DNA of 41,400 nucleotides from SM23-28-2 sp964512285 (lineage in GTDB: Bacteria; Chloroflexota; Dehalococcoidia; SM23-28-2). Within the stretch, counting starts at the first letter, position 1; each line of letters opens with the position of its first letter. Below, in pieces: positions 17,024-25,401 of this stretch. The stretch is taken from NCBI GenBank assembly GCA_964512285.1, contig CAZEJO010000013.1, positions 1 to 41,400 of the forward strand, in the 5' to 3' direction. The position numbers and the translations under genes are program-made. Below the pieces are notes generated by a model. The model was not told the DNA's origin, made no database searches, and saw nothing but the letters and a program-made list of their open reading frames with translations.

Positions 17024-17461
17024 GGAGCGGACCCCTTCCGACAGGCCCTTCGACAAGCTCAGGGTGAGCGGAGGGGGAGCGGAAGCCTAGCCTGCGCCCT
17101 CGCCCACCCCTGTGCCTGCGAGTAGGATGGGGGTACCGGGACGGTATTCGTGGTTTTGAACATCGAAGCGTAGAGGAAACGAGTGGAAGCGCGGGCCGGA
17201 ACCTGCTGACCAGATAGACCTGTAACCGATTGAGCACTCCAGCGTCCTAAGTAGTGAAGCCAAAGGCAGAGATGGCTCCCGGCTCACAGCGCGCAGTCGC
17301 CTGGAGACGAGCCTATTGAGGCTCCCCCGATAGATCCTCCCGAATCCGGAACCTCGGCGCTGAATCCCCCGTGAGTGCACCGACCTAGGGTGCGCCTCGA
17401 CCGTGCGGCCAACAATTCGCTACGCGGTCGGAGGGCACGGAGCACGGGACGGAGGTCTGCT
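17024..17461. other. Intergenic region between two secreted-protein genes
   Basis: About 440 bases without a supported gene. It holds the dispersed element at 17032-17074 and, at 17123-17128, a TAGGAT box preceded by gcctgcgag, which matches the -10 region at 34140. A weak inverted repeat (GTGCACC/GGTGCGC) lies near 17374-17393. The rest shows nothing I can name. Confidence 0.5.
17032..17074 (+). repeat. Dispersed REP-like element, copy 2
   Basis: Shares the CCCCTTC...CCCTTCGACAAGCTCA and TGAGCGGAGG parts with 15174-15215, differing by a few bases in the middle. It lies directly downstream of a coding gene, as such elements often do. Confidence 0.6.
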
Positions 17462-19084
17462 ATGCTTAACCGGGCAAGGAAATTTGCCCCCTTGTTTGTA
17501 GCGGGTATGGTTGCCCTAGGGCTGCTAGCCTTGGTCTGGGCCATAGGGACGGGTTCCACCGAGGCCCAGCAGGGCACCATGCACAACTGCCCCCAAGCGG
17601 GCAAGTGGGCCATATCCGTCTGGAGCGGCGATGACGGCACAGATACCGACCAGGCACTGGCTATCTGCGGCGAAGGAGCGGTGGCTGTAGCCTACAGCAT
17701 CGACCGCGAGACGCAGGCCTGGTCGCGCTGGTTCGCCGGGCGGCCGGAGATCAGCAACCTACAGACGCTGAACGATATGCAGGGGGTCATTGCCCTCGGC
17801 GGCGCAGAGGTCCCCACCACACCGACGCCCACCCCCACGCCATCGCCCACCCCGACGCCCACCCCGACGCCCACCCTTACTCCCACCTTGTCTGGGTCGA
17901 TCGCCTTCTGGTCGGACCGCGACGGCAACGGCGACATCTACGTGATGAACGCCGACGGGACCGGACAGACCAGACTTACCATGGACTCGGCGAACGGCTG
18001 GGGGCTTGCCTGGTCGCCCGACGGCTCCAAGATCGCCTTCGGCTCAGAGCGCGACGGCAACGACGAGGTCTACGTGATGAACGCCGACGGGGCGGGCCAG
18101 ACCAATCTCACCAACAACTCAGCAGGGGACTGGCAGCCGGCCTGGTCGCCCGACGGCTCCGCGATCGCCTTCGTCTCGGACCGCGACGGCGACTACGAAA
18201 TCTACGTGATGAACGCCGACGGGAGCGGTCTGACCAACTTCACCATGGACTCGGTGGACAACTGGCAGCCGGCCTGGTCGCCCGACGGCTCCAAGATCGC
18301 CTTCGTCTCGGACCGCGACGGCGACTACGAAATCTACGTGATGAACGCCGACGGGAGCGGTCTGACCAACTTCACCATGGACTCGGTGGACAACTGGCAG
18401 CCGGCCTGGTCGCCCGACGGCTCCAAGATCGCCTTCGAGTCAGACCGCGACGGCGACTACGAAATCTACGTGATGAACGCCGACGGGACGGGACAGACTA
18501 ACCTGACCAAGAACTCAGCGGACGACTATGATCCCGTCTGGTCGCCCGACGGGTCCAGGATCGCCTTCGCCTCGGACCGCGACGGCAACGGCGAGATCTA
18601 CGTGATGAACGCCGACGGGACGGGACAGACTAACCTGACCAAGAACTCAGCGAACGACAGCGATCCCGCCTGGTCGCCGGTGTCCCCGGCTACGCCGACG
18701 CCAAGCCCAACGCCATCGCCCACAGCTAGCCCGACGCCGACCGGCCCCATCGTTTTCAGTGGATCGATTGTGGGCGGCCCGACAAAGGAGGAGCCGCTCT
18801 GGGGCCCGTGCGGCTGGTGGTGGTGGGTGATTGAAGTGCAACTCGATGAGGCGATCAAGATGGAGCAAGAGGGCTGCTTCTTTGAGTGCCTGTACGACTA
18901 TGTGCCGGGAGAGACCATCGAGGTGCTGTACTTCGCGACGGACGCGCCCGGAGTAGCGCTTGGGGACGACGTCGAGGTAAGCGGGCAAGAATCGATGTAT
19001 TCGTGCGGCTGCGGGTGTTGCTGTGACGGGCTTGACTTTGTCGTTGACCCAGAGGTAACGGGAAACTACATCCGGCGCTCCTAG
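17462..19084 (+). CDS. Secreted PD40/TolB-like beta-propeller protein with Cys/Trp-rich C-terminus
   Basis: Exported protein of 540 aa. The signal peptide is at residues 1-36. Residues 42-115 form one copy of the domain seen twice in the preceding gene (VWSG...ALAIC...VAYSI...WSRWFAGRPEIS). A Pro-Thr linker (about 118-143) leads to six PD40 repeats of 44 residues (about 145-408) with the motif SDRDGxxEIYVMNADG and AWSPDGS, as in TolB-type propellers. After a second Pro-Thr/Ser linker comes a C-terminal part of about 110 residues with four Trp in a row and a CGCGCCC cluster that I do not recognise. The start at 17462 has a GGAGG site. Its function is unknown. Confidence 0.82.
   Translation: MLNRARKFAPLFVAGMVALGLLALVWAIGTGSTEAQQGTMHNCPQAGKWAISVWSGDDGTDTDQALAICGEGAVAVAYSIDRETQAWSRWFAGRPEISNLQTLNDMQGVIALGGAEVPTTPTPTPTPSPTPTPTPTPTLTPTLSGSIAFWSDRDGNGDIYVMNADGTGQTRLTMDSANGWGLAWSPDGSKIAFGSERDGNDEVYVMNADGAGQTNLTNNSAGDWQPAWSPDGSAIAFVSDRDGDYEIYVMNADGSGLTNFTMDSVDNWQPAWSPDGSKIAFVSDRDGDYEIYVMNADGSGLTNFTMDSVDNWQPAWSPDGSKIAFESDRDGDYEIYVMNADGTGQTNLTKNSADDYDPVWSPDGSRIAFASDRDGNGEIYVMNADGTGQTNLTKNSANDSDPAWSPVSPATPTPSPTPSPTASPTPTGPIVFSGSIVGGPTKEEPLWGPCGWWWWVIEVQLDEAIKMEQEGCFFECLYDYVPGETIEVLYFATDAPGVALGDDVEVSGQESMYSCGCGCCCDGLDFVVDPEVTGNYIRRS
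18164..18427 (+). repeat. Two identical 132-base PD40 repeat units
   Basis: Units 18164-18295 and 18296-18427 are identical by eye over all 132 bases, while the flanking units at about 18032 and 18428 have diverged. This is a recent in-frame duplication of one propeller blade. Confidence 0.85.
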
Positions 19085-19128
19085 GCGCTTTTCGTCGGTC
19101 GGCCCTGCCCCTCCTTTCCCTTCCTCGT

Positions 19129-19731
19129 CTAGGCCGCTTTCGTCGCGATGCCGCAGATGTCCCACAGAGGCAGGCGGCGCAGCGGCTCCTCGAGTTGCAG
19201 GCCGGCCTCGGTTAGGGCAGAGCGCCACTCGTCGGGGTCGAACATCGACTCGACGGCGTGGGGCAGGATGCGGTAGAGGCCGCGGCGCAGGCGACCACGC
19301 GAGGGCTCGGCGAAGCAGAAGCGGCCGCCGGGCTTGAGGACGCGACCCACCTCGCGCAGAGCGGCCCGCCAGTCGGGGATGTGGTGGACGACGCCTGATT
19401 CGAAGACGGCATCGAAGAGGTCGTTCCCATATGGCATGAGGGTGGCGTCGGCCACTGTCAGGTCGAGACCCTGCTCGTGCGTGTGGCGGGCAAGCCGTCG
19501 GCGGGTGAGCTCGACCATGGACGGGTCGAAGTCGAAGGCGGCCAGGCGCTGGGGACGCAGTGTGTCCAGGATGAGGGCGGCAGAGACGCCGGTGCCGCAG
19601 CCCATGTCGAGCAGGCAACCGTCAGGGGAGAGGGCGGCCCAGCGGACGAAGGCGTGGACCTCGCGTCGCTGGAGCCAGGTGCGGAAGGGGCTCCTGACCA
19701 GCCAGCGCTCGAAGATAGACATGCGAGCCAT
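19129..19731 (-). CDS. Class I SAM-dependent methyltransferase
   Basis: Methyltransferase of 200 aa. Motif I LDMGCGTG is at residues 41-48, the acidic residue after beta-2 is in AAFDFD, and HHIPDW followed by LKPGGRFCF is typical of the UbiE/phospholipid methyltransferase group. The ATG at 19731 is preferred over 19722 because of a GGAGAG site 8 bases away. It lies about 50 bases after the diacylglycerol kinase-like gene, on the same strand, so it is likely the last gene of the lipid operon. The substrate is unknown; a lipid, quinone or small molecule is possible. Confidence 0.83.
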   Translation of the reverse strand: MARMSIFERWLVRSPFRTWLQRREVHAFVRWAALSPDGCLLDMGCGTGVSAALILDTLRPQRLAAFDFDPSMVELTRRRLARHTHEQGLDLTVADATLMPYGNDLFDAVFESGVVHHIPDWRAALREVGRVLKPGGRFCFAEPSRGRLRRGLYRILPHAVESMFDPDEWRSALTEAGLQLEEPLRRLPLWDICGIATKAA

Positions 19732-19781
19732 TGCTTGAACTCTCCGGCTCCCTTCTCTGCCTTGGCACGCCAGGGCGAGGG

Positions 19782-20699
19782 CTAGGCGATGACCTTCAGG
19801 CGCTCCTCGATGAGCTCGAAGGTTGCGGGTAGGGTGCCGATGACCTCGCCCTCGGTGGCCACGGGCACCGGCTCTGCAGACTCGGCCTCGATTCGGCGGG
19901 AGGTGCGGTAGGTGACCTGGGGCATGTCGACGAAGGCGCCGCTGCGCAGCTTGGGAAAGAAAGTGATCTTCTGCAGGTGGCTCAAGTTGCCGACGCACAC
20001 CACGTCGAGAAGACCGTCGTCCAGGCGAGCGCGGGGGGCGTCGTGGATGCCGCCGCCGGAGTACTGGCCGTTGGCGAACCAGGCATTGCCCAGGAGGGTT
20101 GGCTCGGCGGGGGCGCCGTCGAGGGAGAGGGACACGCGGTGAGGGCGGTAGCCAAGGGAGGTGATCAGGGTGGCTCGCAGGAAGGAGAGGCGTCCGCCGA
20201 GTCTCTTGGAGCTGCGGTTGACTCGGTCGCAGACGACGGCTCCCATGCCGATGTCCGCCTCGTTGAGGAAGTAGCGGATGGCCTCGCTGCCGGCCGGGCT
20301 GCGGTAGCGGATCTTGCCGACGTCGATCTCTCGGACGTTTCCCATGGCCAGGCGCTCGGCGGCTCCTTCCAGGTCGCGGGGGATACCCAGGGTGCGGATG
20401 AAGTCCGAACCGGTGCCGCGGCAGATGATCCCCAGGGCGAGGTCGGAGCGCAAAGGGCGATCGTCGGCGATGAGGCCGTTGGCGACCTCGTTGACGGTGC
20501 CATCGCCGCCGACCAGAGCGATGCAGCCGTATCGGTCGGCGGCCTCGCGGGCGATGGCGGTGGCGTGGCCCTGGCGCTCGGTGAAGGCGACATCGAAGGG
20601 GGGGAGCAGGGAGCGCAGCTTAGCCTCGGTTGCCGGCCAGCGGCGGCCGGTGGAGCCGTTGGCGGAGCGGGGGTTGACGATGAGGAGGAGGTCTGGCAT
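19782..20699 (-). CDS. Diacylglycerol kinase family lipid kinase (YegS/DgkB-like)
   Basis: Lipid kinase of 305 aa. It starts with LLLIVNPRSANGSTGRRW, the usual opening of the DAGK catalytic domain, and has the nucleotide-binding motif GGDGTVNE at residues 64-71. IICRGTGSDFIRTLGIP and DDGLLDVV are the other family blocks. The ATG at 20699 overlaps the stop of glpD by one base (TAATG), so the two are translationally coupled. The longer frame upstream runs into glpD and is rejected. Members phosphorylate diacylglycerol or related neutral lipids. Position beside glpD and an alkyl-DHAP synthase-like gene suggests glycerolipid synthesis. Confidence 0.9.
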   Translation of the reverse strand: MPDLLLIVNPRSANGSTGRRWPATEAKLRSLLPPFDVAFTERQGHATAIAREAADRYGCIALVGGDGTVNEVANGLIADDRPLRSDLALGIICRGTGSDFIRTLGIPRDLEGAAERLAMGNVREIDVGKIRYRSPAGSEAIRYFLNEADIGMGAVVCDRVNRSSKRLGGRLSFLRATLITSLGYRPHRVSLSLDGAPAEPTLLGNAWFANGQYSGGGIHDAPRARLDDGLLDVVCVGNLSHLQKITFFPKLRSGAFVDMPQVTYRTSRRIEAESAEPVPVATEGEVIGTLPATFELIEERLKVIA

Positions 20700-22408
20700 T
20701 AGGGCGACTTTTCGGCGGCAGCTTGTTCCTTGGTGGTAGCGAAGGCGGTCATGGCGGCCGCGGCCTCGCGGTAGCGTTGGACCTGCTGCCGCTGCCGGCG
20801 CCGATCCCATCCCAGGACTCTTGCCATGAGGCGAGCCGCCTCGCTGGCCGCACTCAGGCCGTGGTTATGGTCGAAGAGCATCAAATCCGTGCGGCGGGCC
20901 ATGAAATCCTCGAGAGTGAGCGCCATCTCTTCCGCGGCGGCATAGACGGCCTCCACTCGCAGCACAGAGCCGTTGGGCAGCAGGGGGCGGAGCAGTTGCC
21001 GATCTGGCAGGACGTATCCCAGCACCTTCACGTAGTCCGTGCCATACGTTCGGACGAGCCGCTCGGCAACCGGGCGCGAGAGGCCCCAGCTTTCCTCGAG
21101 GGCGGAGATCGTCGCTCCGGCGAAGCGGTCGAATCGATCCAGGTAGCCACCGGGAAGGGGATTCTCGGCCGTGCGGCAGGTCGTCGCCGACCAGCCGAAA
21201 CGCTTTCCCTCCCGCTGCACGACGAGGTCCAGCAGTTCTTCGGCCATGGCGCGGTAGGTGGTGAGCTTGCCGCCGGTGATGGAGAAGAATCCCGGGGACT
21301 CGATCTGGATGTCGTAGTCCCGGGGCACGTCCGAGGGAGCACCCTCCTCGGCCACCAGCGGGCGCACGCCTGCCCAGGTGGAGATGACATCGGATGGCGA
21401 TGCCTGGAGCCCTTGGAAGGTGGCGTTCAGCGAATCCAGGAGGTACTGCACGTCGGCGGCGTCGGCTTGCGCCTGGTCGGGGCTGGCGGTGTAGTCTGTA
21501 TCGGTGGTTCCTGCATAGGTGCAGTTCCCCAGGGGAACGGCGAACACAAGGCGATTGTCGATGGCAGAGAAGGCCACGATGGAGGATAGCGGGAGGCTGG
21601 AGTGAGGGAGCGTCAGGTGAATTCCCTTCGTTGGGCGAAGAATGGGGGGTGCCTCGCTCTTGGCCCGCAGCTCGTCGGTCCAGGGGCCGGTGGCGTTGAC
21701 CACCACGCGACCCTTAATGGCGCCGGTGCGACCGTCCAGGTGGTCGCGGAAGCGAACGCCTGTCACTCGCTCCTCGTCTCGCTCGAGGTCGGTGACCTCG
21801 GCATAGCTGATGACGGCGGCGCCGTGGTTGGCCGCGGAGCGAATGGTGATCAGGGTCAGGCGGGCGTCATCTACCAGACAGTCGTAGTAGCGGAAGCCGC
21901 CTCGCAGGCCGTCTCGGCGCAGGGCTGGCTCCATCCTTAGCACTTCGTCTGCGGAGAGCATCGTGTGGTGCTCGACGCGGCGGGAGCCGGCCAGCAGGTC
22001 GTAGGCGACCAGGCCCACCTTTAGCTGGAGGCGGGTGTTGGGGCCACCCTCGTAGACGGGCAGAATGTAGGGGAAGGGGTGAACTAGGTGGGGAGCGGTC
22101 TTCAGCAGCACCTCGCGCTCTCGCAGGGACTCCCTGACCAGGCGAATCTGGAGTTGCTTGAGGTAGCGCAGGCCGCCGTGGATCATCTTGGAGGACCTGC
22201 TGCTGGTGCCTGAGGCGAAGTCGCCTTTTTCGAGGAGGACCACGGATAGGCCGCGCATGGCGGCGTCGCGGGCGATGCCGGCGCCGGTGATGCCGCCGCC
22301 GATGATGATCAGGTCGAAGGTCTGCTGCTGGACGCGATCGAGATAGCCGGCGCGGGTGCGATAAGAGAATGCGCCGGTGGGCGTTGCCTTCCTAAACGTC
22401 GATAACAT
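20699..22408 (-). CDS. glpD: Glycerol-3-phosphate dehydrogenase (FAD)
   Basis: Respiratory FAD-dependent sn-glycerol-3-phosphate dehydrogenase, about 569 aa, which oxidises glycerol-3-phosphate to dihydroxyacetone phosphate (DHAP) and feeds electrons to quinone. The Rossmann motif IIIGGGITGAGIARDA lies near the N-terminus, followed by GTSSRSSKMIHGGLRYL, a hallmark of GlpD. The C-terminal part (RMEPALRRD through the helical cap) is full length. Two in-frame ATGs (22417, 22408) occur; the second has a GAGGA site 8 bases upstream. The start overlaps the end of the preceding flavoprotein gene by 17 bases, indicating coupling. DHAP made here would be the substrate line for ether-lipid synthesis. 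Confidence 0.92.
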   Translation of the reverse strand: MLSTFRKATPTGAFSYRTRAGYLDRVQQQTFDLIIIGGGITGAGIARDAAMRGLSVVLLEKGDFASGTSSRSSKMIHGGLRYLKQLQIRLVRESLREREVLLKTAPHLVHPFPYILPVYEGGPNTRLQLKVGLVAYDLLAGSRRVEHHTMLSADEVLRMEPALRRDGLRGGFRYYDCLVDDARLTLITIRSAANHGAAVISYAEVTDLERDEERVTGVRFRDHLDGRTGAIKGRVVVNATGPWTDELRAKSEAPPILRPTKGIHLTLPHSSLPLSSIVAFSAIDNRLVFAVPLGNCTYAGTTDTDYTASPDQAQADAADVQYLLDSLNATFQGLQASPSDVISTWAGVRPLVAEEGAPSDVPRDYDIQIESPGFFSITGGKLTTYRAMAEELLDLVVQREGKRFGWSATTCRTAENPLPGGYLDRFDRFAGATISALEESWGLSRPVAERLVRTYGTDYVKVLGYVLPDRQLLRPLLPNGSVLRVEAVYAAAEEMALTLEDFMARRTDLMLFDHNHGLSAASEAARLMARVLGWDRRRQRQQVQRYREAAAAMTAFATTKEQAAAEKSP

Positions 22409-24047
22409 CGCTGCCATCCTCGCTTGTCGGTGTCAACTTGCCGGGGTTCATGATGCCGTTGGGGTCGAAGGTCTGCTTAAGAGCGGCCAGTGTTCGGACA
22501 CCGGCCGTCCCCAGATATCGGGACATCCAGGGCCGATGGTCGCTGCCGATGCCGTGGTGGTGACTGAGGGCGCCACCGGCGGCGATGATGGCGTCGGTGG
22601 CAGCGACCTTGACCCGCTGCCACTGTTCCAGCTCGTGGCCGTCCGCTTGGCGGGCGAGAAAGGTGTAGTAGAGGGAGGCGCCATCGCTGTAGGCGTGGGA
22701 GAGGTGGGCCATCACTAATCCGCGGCCGTCCATGGCCTTCGCCATCGCATCGCGGGCGGAGCGATAGAGGGGCAGGTAGCGGTCCCAGGTGGTGGCGGTC
22801 TCCAGTGTGTCGACCATGATGGTGTGGTCGAGGAGGAGGTCTCTCAGGTAGGGGGCCGCGAAACGGGAGTGCTCCCAGGTTTGCCCCGGGCGGTGTCCCA
22901 GGGACGACCCCTCGTGGCGGCGGAGGATGCGGTGGGCGCGGCGCCAGTCGGAGCGCACCTGGTCCTCGTCTCCATCGAAGCCGACGATCATCAAAGCGGC
23001 ACCCTCGAGTCTGATCCTGCGCAGGGTGAGGTACAGCCCCTCGGCGGCCGCCATCAGTCCGTGAGGCGGGGCTCTCATGGCTAGGGTGACCTCGGTCTCG
23101 GGCTCGTCGGAGAGACGCAGGACGGCCGGTGTCAGGCCTGACTGCATCAGTTCGCGAGAGGCTTCGACGCCAGGCTCGAAGGCGGGGAAAACGTAGCCAC
23201 GGTAGTCGCAGCGCTTGGGCAGGGGTGCCAGGCGAACGGTTGCCTGAGTGATCACCCCCAGGATGCCCTCCGAGCCGGCGATCATCTGGTTGAGGTCGGG
23301 GCCAGCAGCGGCGGCGGGGACGGCTGGTGTGGCGATGGCGCCGCCGGGGAAGGCCATGCGCAGGCTCTCCACTCTGTGCTCGATCTTGCCGTAGAGGGTG
23401 GAGTTCTGGCCTGCCGAGCGGGTGGCGATCCAGCCGCCAAGGCTGGAGTACTCGAAGGACTGAGGGAAGTGGCCGAGGGTGAAGCCTTTGGCGTTAAGCT
23501 GTTGCTCGAGGGAGGGGCCGAGAACCCCGGCCTCGATGGTGGCCGTCGCGGCGAGCGGGTCTAGCCGCAGCATACGGTTCATCTGCTGTAGGTCCAGAGT
23601 GACGGTCGGCTTGGCTCCAATGGGTTCGACGCCTCCTAGCACGGAGGTGCCGCCGCCGAAAGGGATGACGGCGACCTCTCGCTCGGCCGCTGCATTCAGG
23701 AGCGTGGCCACCTGCTCCTCCGTCTCTGGATAGATGACGGCATCGGTGGCGTGAGTGATCTCCCCCCGGCGGATGCGCACGAGGTCGCAATAGCTCTTGC
23801 CCAGGCTGTGGACGGCCCTGTCAACGCTGTCGGTGGTGAAGGAGGCAGCGCCTGAGGCCGCGCGCAGGGCGTCCAGGGCCTTCGCTTCGAGGCGAGAGGG
23901 AGGCAGGGCGACCTCGGCCAGGGATTCGATACGCTGGCTGACGCCAAGTTCGCCGAGCCAACTGCTGACGTGGGCCCAGAACTGCTCCGCATGTGGCAGA
24001 GGGAAGGTGCGCTGCTCTTCCCCCCAGCCCCACCATTTGGTTGCCAT
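22392..24047 (-). CDS. FAD-binding oxidase, alkyl-DHAP synthase (AGPS)-like
   Basis: Flavoprotein of 551 aa in the vanillyl-alcohol oxidase superfamily. The opening KWWGWG, the FAD PP-loop VIPFGGGTSVLGG (128-140) and the C-terminal SHHHGIG (HHH at 496-498) are those of alkylglycerone-phosphate synthase, which exchanges the acyl chain of acyl-DHAP for a fatty alcohol to make an ether bond. A conserved HAYSDGASLYYTF matches the AGPS active-site tyrosine segment. It is the first gene of a four-gene operon with glpD, a diacylglycerol kinase and a methyltransferase. Mycobacterium tuberculosis has a comparable cluster (glpD1, a flavoprotein and the kinase Rv2252, from memory). Other functions of this family, such as D-lactate or glycolate oxidase, are less likely because of the WGWG and HHH motifs. 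Confidence 0.85.
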   Translation of the reverse strand: MATKWWGWGEEQRTFPLPHAEQFWAHVSSWLGELGVSQRIESLAEVALPPSRLEAKALDALRAASGAASFTTDSVDRAVHSLGKSYCDLVRIRRGEITHATDAVIYPETEEQVATLLNAAAEREVAVIPFGGGTSVLGGVEPIGAKPTVTLDLQQMNRMLRLDPLAATATIEAGVLGPSLEQQLNAKGFTLGHFPQSFEYSSLGGWIATRSAGQNSTLYGKIEHRVESLRMAFPGGAIATPAVPAAAAGPDLNQMIAGSEGILGVITQATVRLAPLPKRCDYRGYVFPAFEPGVEASRELMQSGLTPAVLRLSDEPETEVTLAMRAPPHGLMAAAEGLYLTLRRIRLEGAALMIVGFDGDEDQVRSDWRRAHRILRRHEGSSLGHRPGQTWEHSRFAAPYLRDLLLDHTIMVDTLETATTWDRYLPLYRSARDAMAKAMDGRGLVMAHLSHAYSDGASLYYTFLARQADGHELEQWQRVKVAATDAIIAAGGALSHHHGIGSDHRPWMSRYLGTAGVRTLAALKQTFDPNGIMNPGKLTPTSEDGSDVIDV

Positions 24048-24297
24048 CGACCAGCCTTGTCTGAGGCGGCGGTCTCGCTACTTGTGCGGCAGCGAGGCCG
24101 GCCGCCGCCGCGCTGAATTATAGCACTTCGACCAGATAGGCGCTCATGCCCTGGCCGTCGATGGTCAGACCTGGCATACTGGGGTTTAGCTTAAGTGAGC
24201 GGTGGTTTCGGCTGGCTCTTTCAGACCCGTCGCGGCGAGATTGCTGCCGTGAGGAGCAGCCAATCAGTTTGCCGCCGCGGCACGCCAGGACAAGCAG
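24048..24297. other. Divergent intergenic region before the osmoprotectant importer
   Basis: About 250 bases between divergent operons. It holds the extended -10 promoter at 24117-24125 for the leftward lipid operon. For the rightward importer I see no convincing promoter or hairpin; the gene has only a weak AGGA site. Confidence 0.4.
24117..24125 (-). promoter_or_regulatory. Extended -10 promoter of the lipid operon
   Basis: On the minus strand TGCTATAAT: a perfect TATAAT with an upstream TGn extension. No good -35 box is present at 17 bases, which extended -10 promoters do not need. The start codon is about 70 bases downstream. Confidence 0.5.
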
Positions 24298-25401
24298 ATG
24301 AGCGAAGCGAGCATTCGGCTCGATCACGTCACCAAACGGTATCCGGGCGCGTCCGCACCTGCGGTGCAGGATCTGGTCATGGAGATGCCCGCGGGGCAGG
24401 TGACGGCACTCGTCGGGCCATCGGGTTGTGGGAAGACGACGATCCTCAAGATGATCAATCGGATCATCGAGCCCACCTCCGGCCGGATCGAGGTGGGTGG
24501 CCGCGACATCCAGAAGATGGATCCCCATGCGCTACGGCGAGGCATCGGCTATGTCATTCAGCAGGTGGGCCTCTTTCCTCACCGCACTGTGGCCGAGAAC
24601 ATCGCCACTGTGCCCAAACTGCTGGGATGGGATCGGCGTCGCACGAGGAAGCGCGTCGACGAGCTGGTTGAGATGGTTGGGCTGGAGCCGGAGATGTACG
24701 AGCGCTACCCCGCTGAGCTCTCCGGGGGCCAGCAGCAGCGGGTGGGGGTAGCCCGCGCGCTGGCGGCGGACCCGCCGGTGCTGCTGATGGACGAGCCATT
24801 CGCGGCGGTGGACCCGATCGTTCGGGTGCATCTGCAGGACGAGCTGCGCTCGCTACAGGCGCAGCTTCAGAAAACGATCGTCTTCGTGACCCACGACATA
24901 GACGAGGCGATCAAACTCGGCGATCAGGTCGCCATCCTGGATGTGGGTGGCCTGTTGCGCCAATACGCCTCGCCCGAGGAGGTGCTGAGGAAGCCGGCCA
25001 ACGCGTTCGTCGAGGAGTTCCTCGGCAAGGAACGAGGACTGCGGCGGCTCTCTCTGATTGCCGTTCGCGACGTGTCGCTGGAGAGCGGGCCGACGGTGGA
25101 GTCAGATGCCGGTGCGGTCGAGGCGAAGGAGGTGATGGGGCGCGAGGGCGTGAACTGGGTGGCAATCGTGCGCGATGGTGAACTGAAGGGATGGGTGTGG
25201 GAGTCCGAGCTTGAAGCGGGGCGAAAGATGGGCGACCTCGCCGCCCGGCCGTTCTTGGTGCGCGTAACCGCAGACAACACGTTGCGGGAGGCGCTGGATG
25301 CTATTGTGACCTCTCATAACCAGGTGGCGGTGGTGTATGACGGCGAGCGCTACGCTGGCATGCTCACCCTCAACCGCATCTCGGAGAACCTTGGCCCGTG
25401 A
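24298..25401 (+). CDS. opuCA: OpuC-type osmoprotectant importer ATPase with CBS domains
   Basis: ATP-binding subunit (367 aa) of a quaternary-amine (glycine betaine, choline, carnitine) ABC importer. Walker A is GPSGCGKTT (40-48), the signature LSGGQQQRVG is at 141-150, and Walker B VLLMDEP is at 161-167, then the family motif FAAVDPIVR. The H-loop is VTHDIDEA. The C-terminal 120 residues form CBS domains, which in OpuA-type transporters sense ionic strength or cyclic-di-AMP. Its stop codon overlaps the ATG of the first permease by one base. The four genes form a complete ATPase-permease-permease-binding protein set. Which osmolyte is used is not known. Confidence 0.93.
   Translation: MSEASIRLDHVTKRYPGASAPAVQDLVMEMPAGQVTALVGPSGCGKTTILKMINRIIEPTSGRIEVGGRDIQKMDPHALRRGIGYVIQQVGLFPHRTVAENIATVPKLLGWDRRRTRKRVDELVEMVGLEPEMYERYPAELSGGQQQRVGVARALAADPPVLLMDEPFAAVDPIVRVHLQDELRSLQAQLQKTIVFVTHDIDEAIKLGDQVAILDVGGLLRQYASPEEVLRKPANAFVEEFLGKERGLRRLSLIAVRDVSLESGPTVESDAGAVEAKEVMGREGVNWVAIVRDGELKGWVWESELEAGRKMGDLAARPFLVRVTADNTLREALDAIVTSHNQVAVVYDGERYAGMLTLNRISENLGP

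Noticed and set aside
24118..24190. Minus-strand reading ending LTIDGQGMSAYLVEVL as a gene remnant
   Set aside because: Only about 20 residues look protein-like, no family is recognisable, and the segment carries the extended -10 promoter of the lipid operon.
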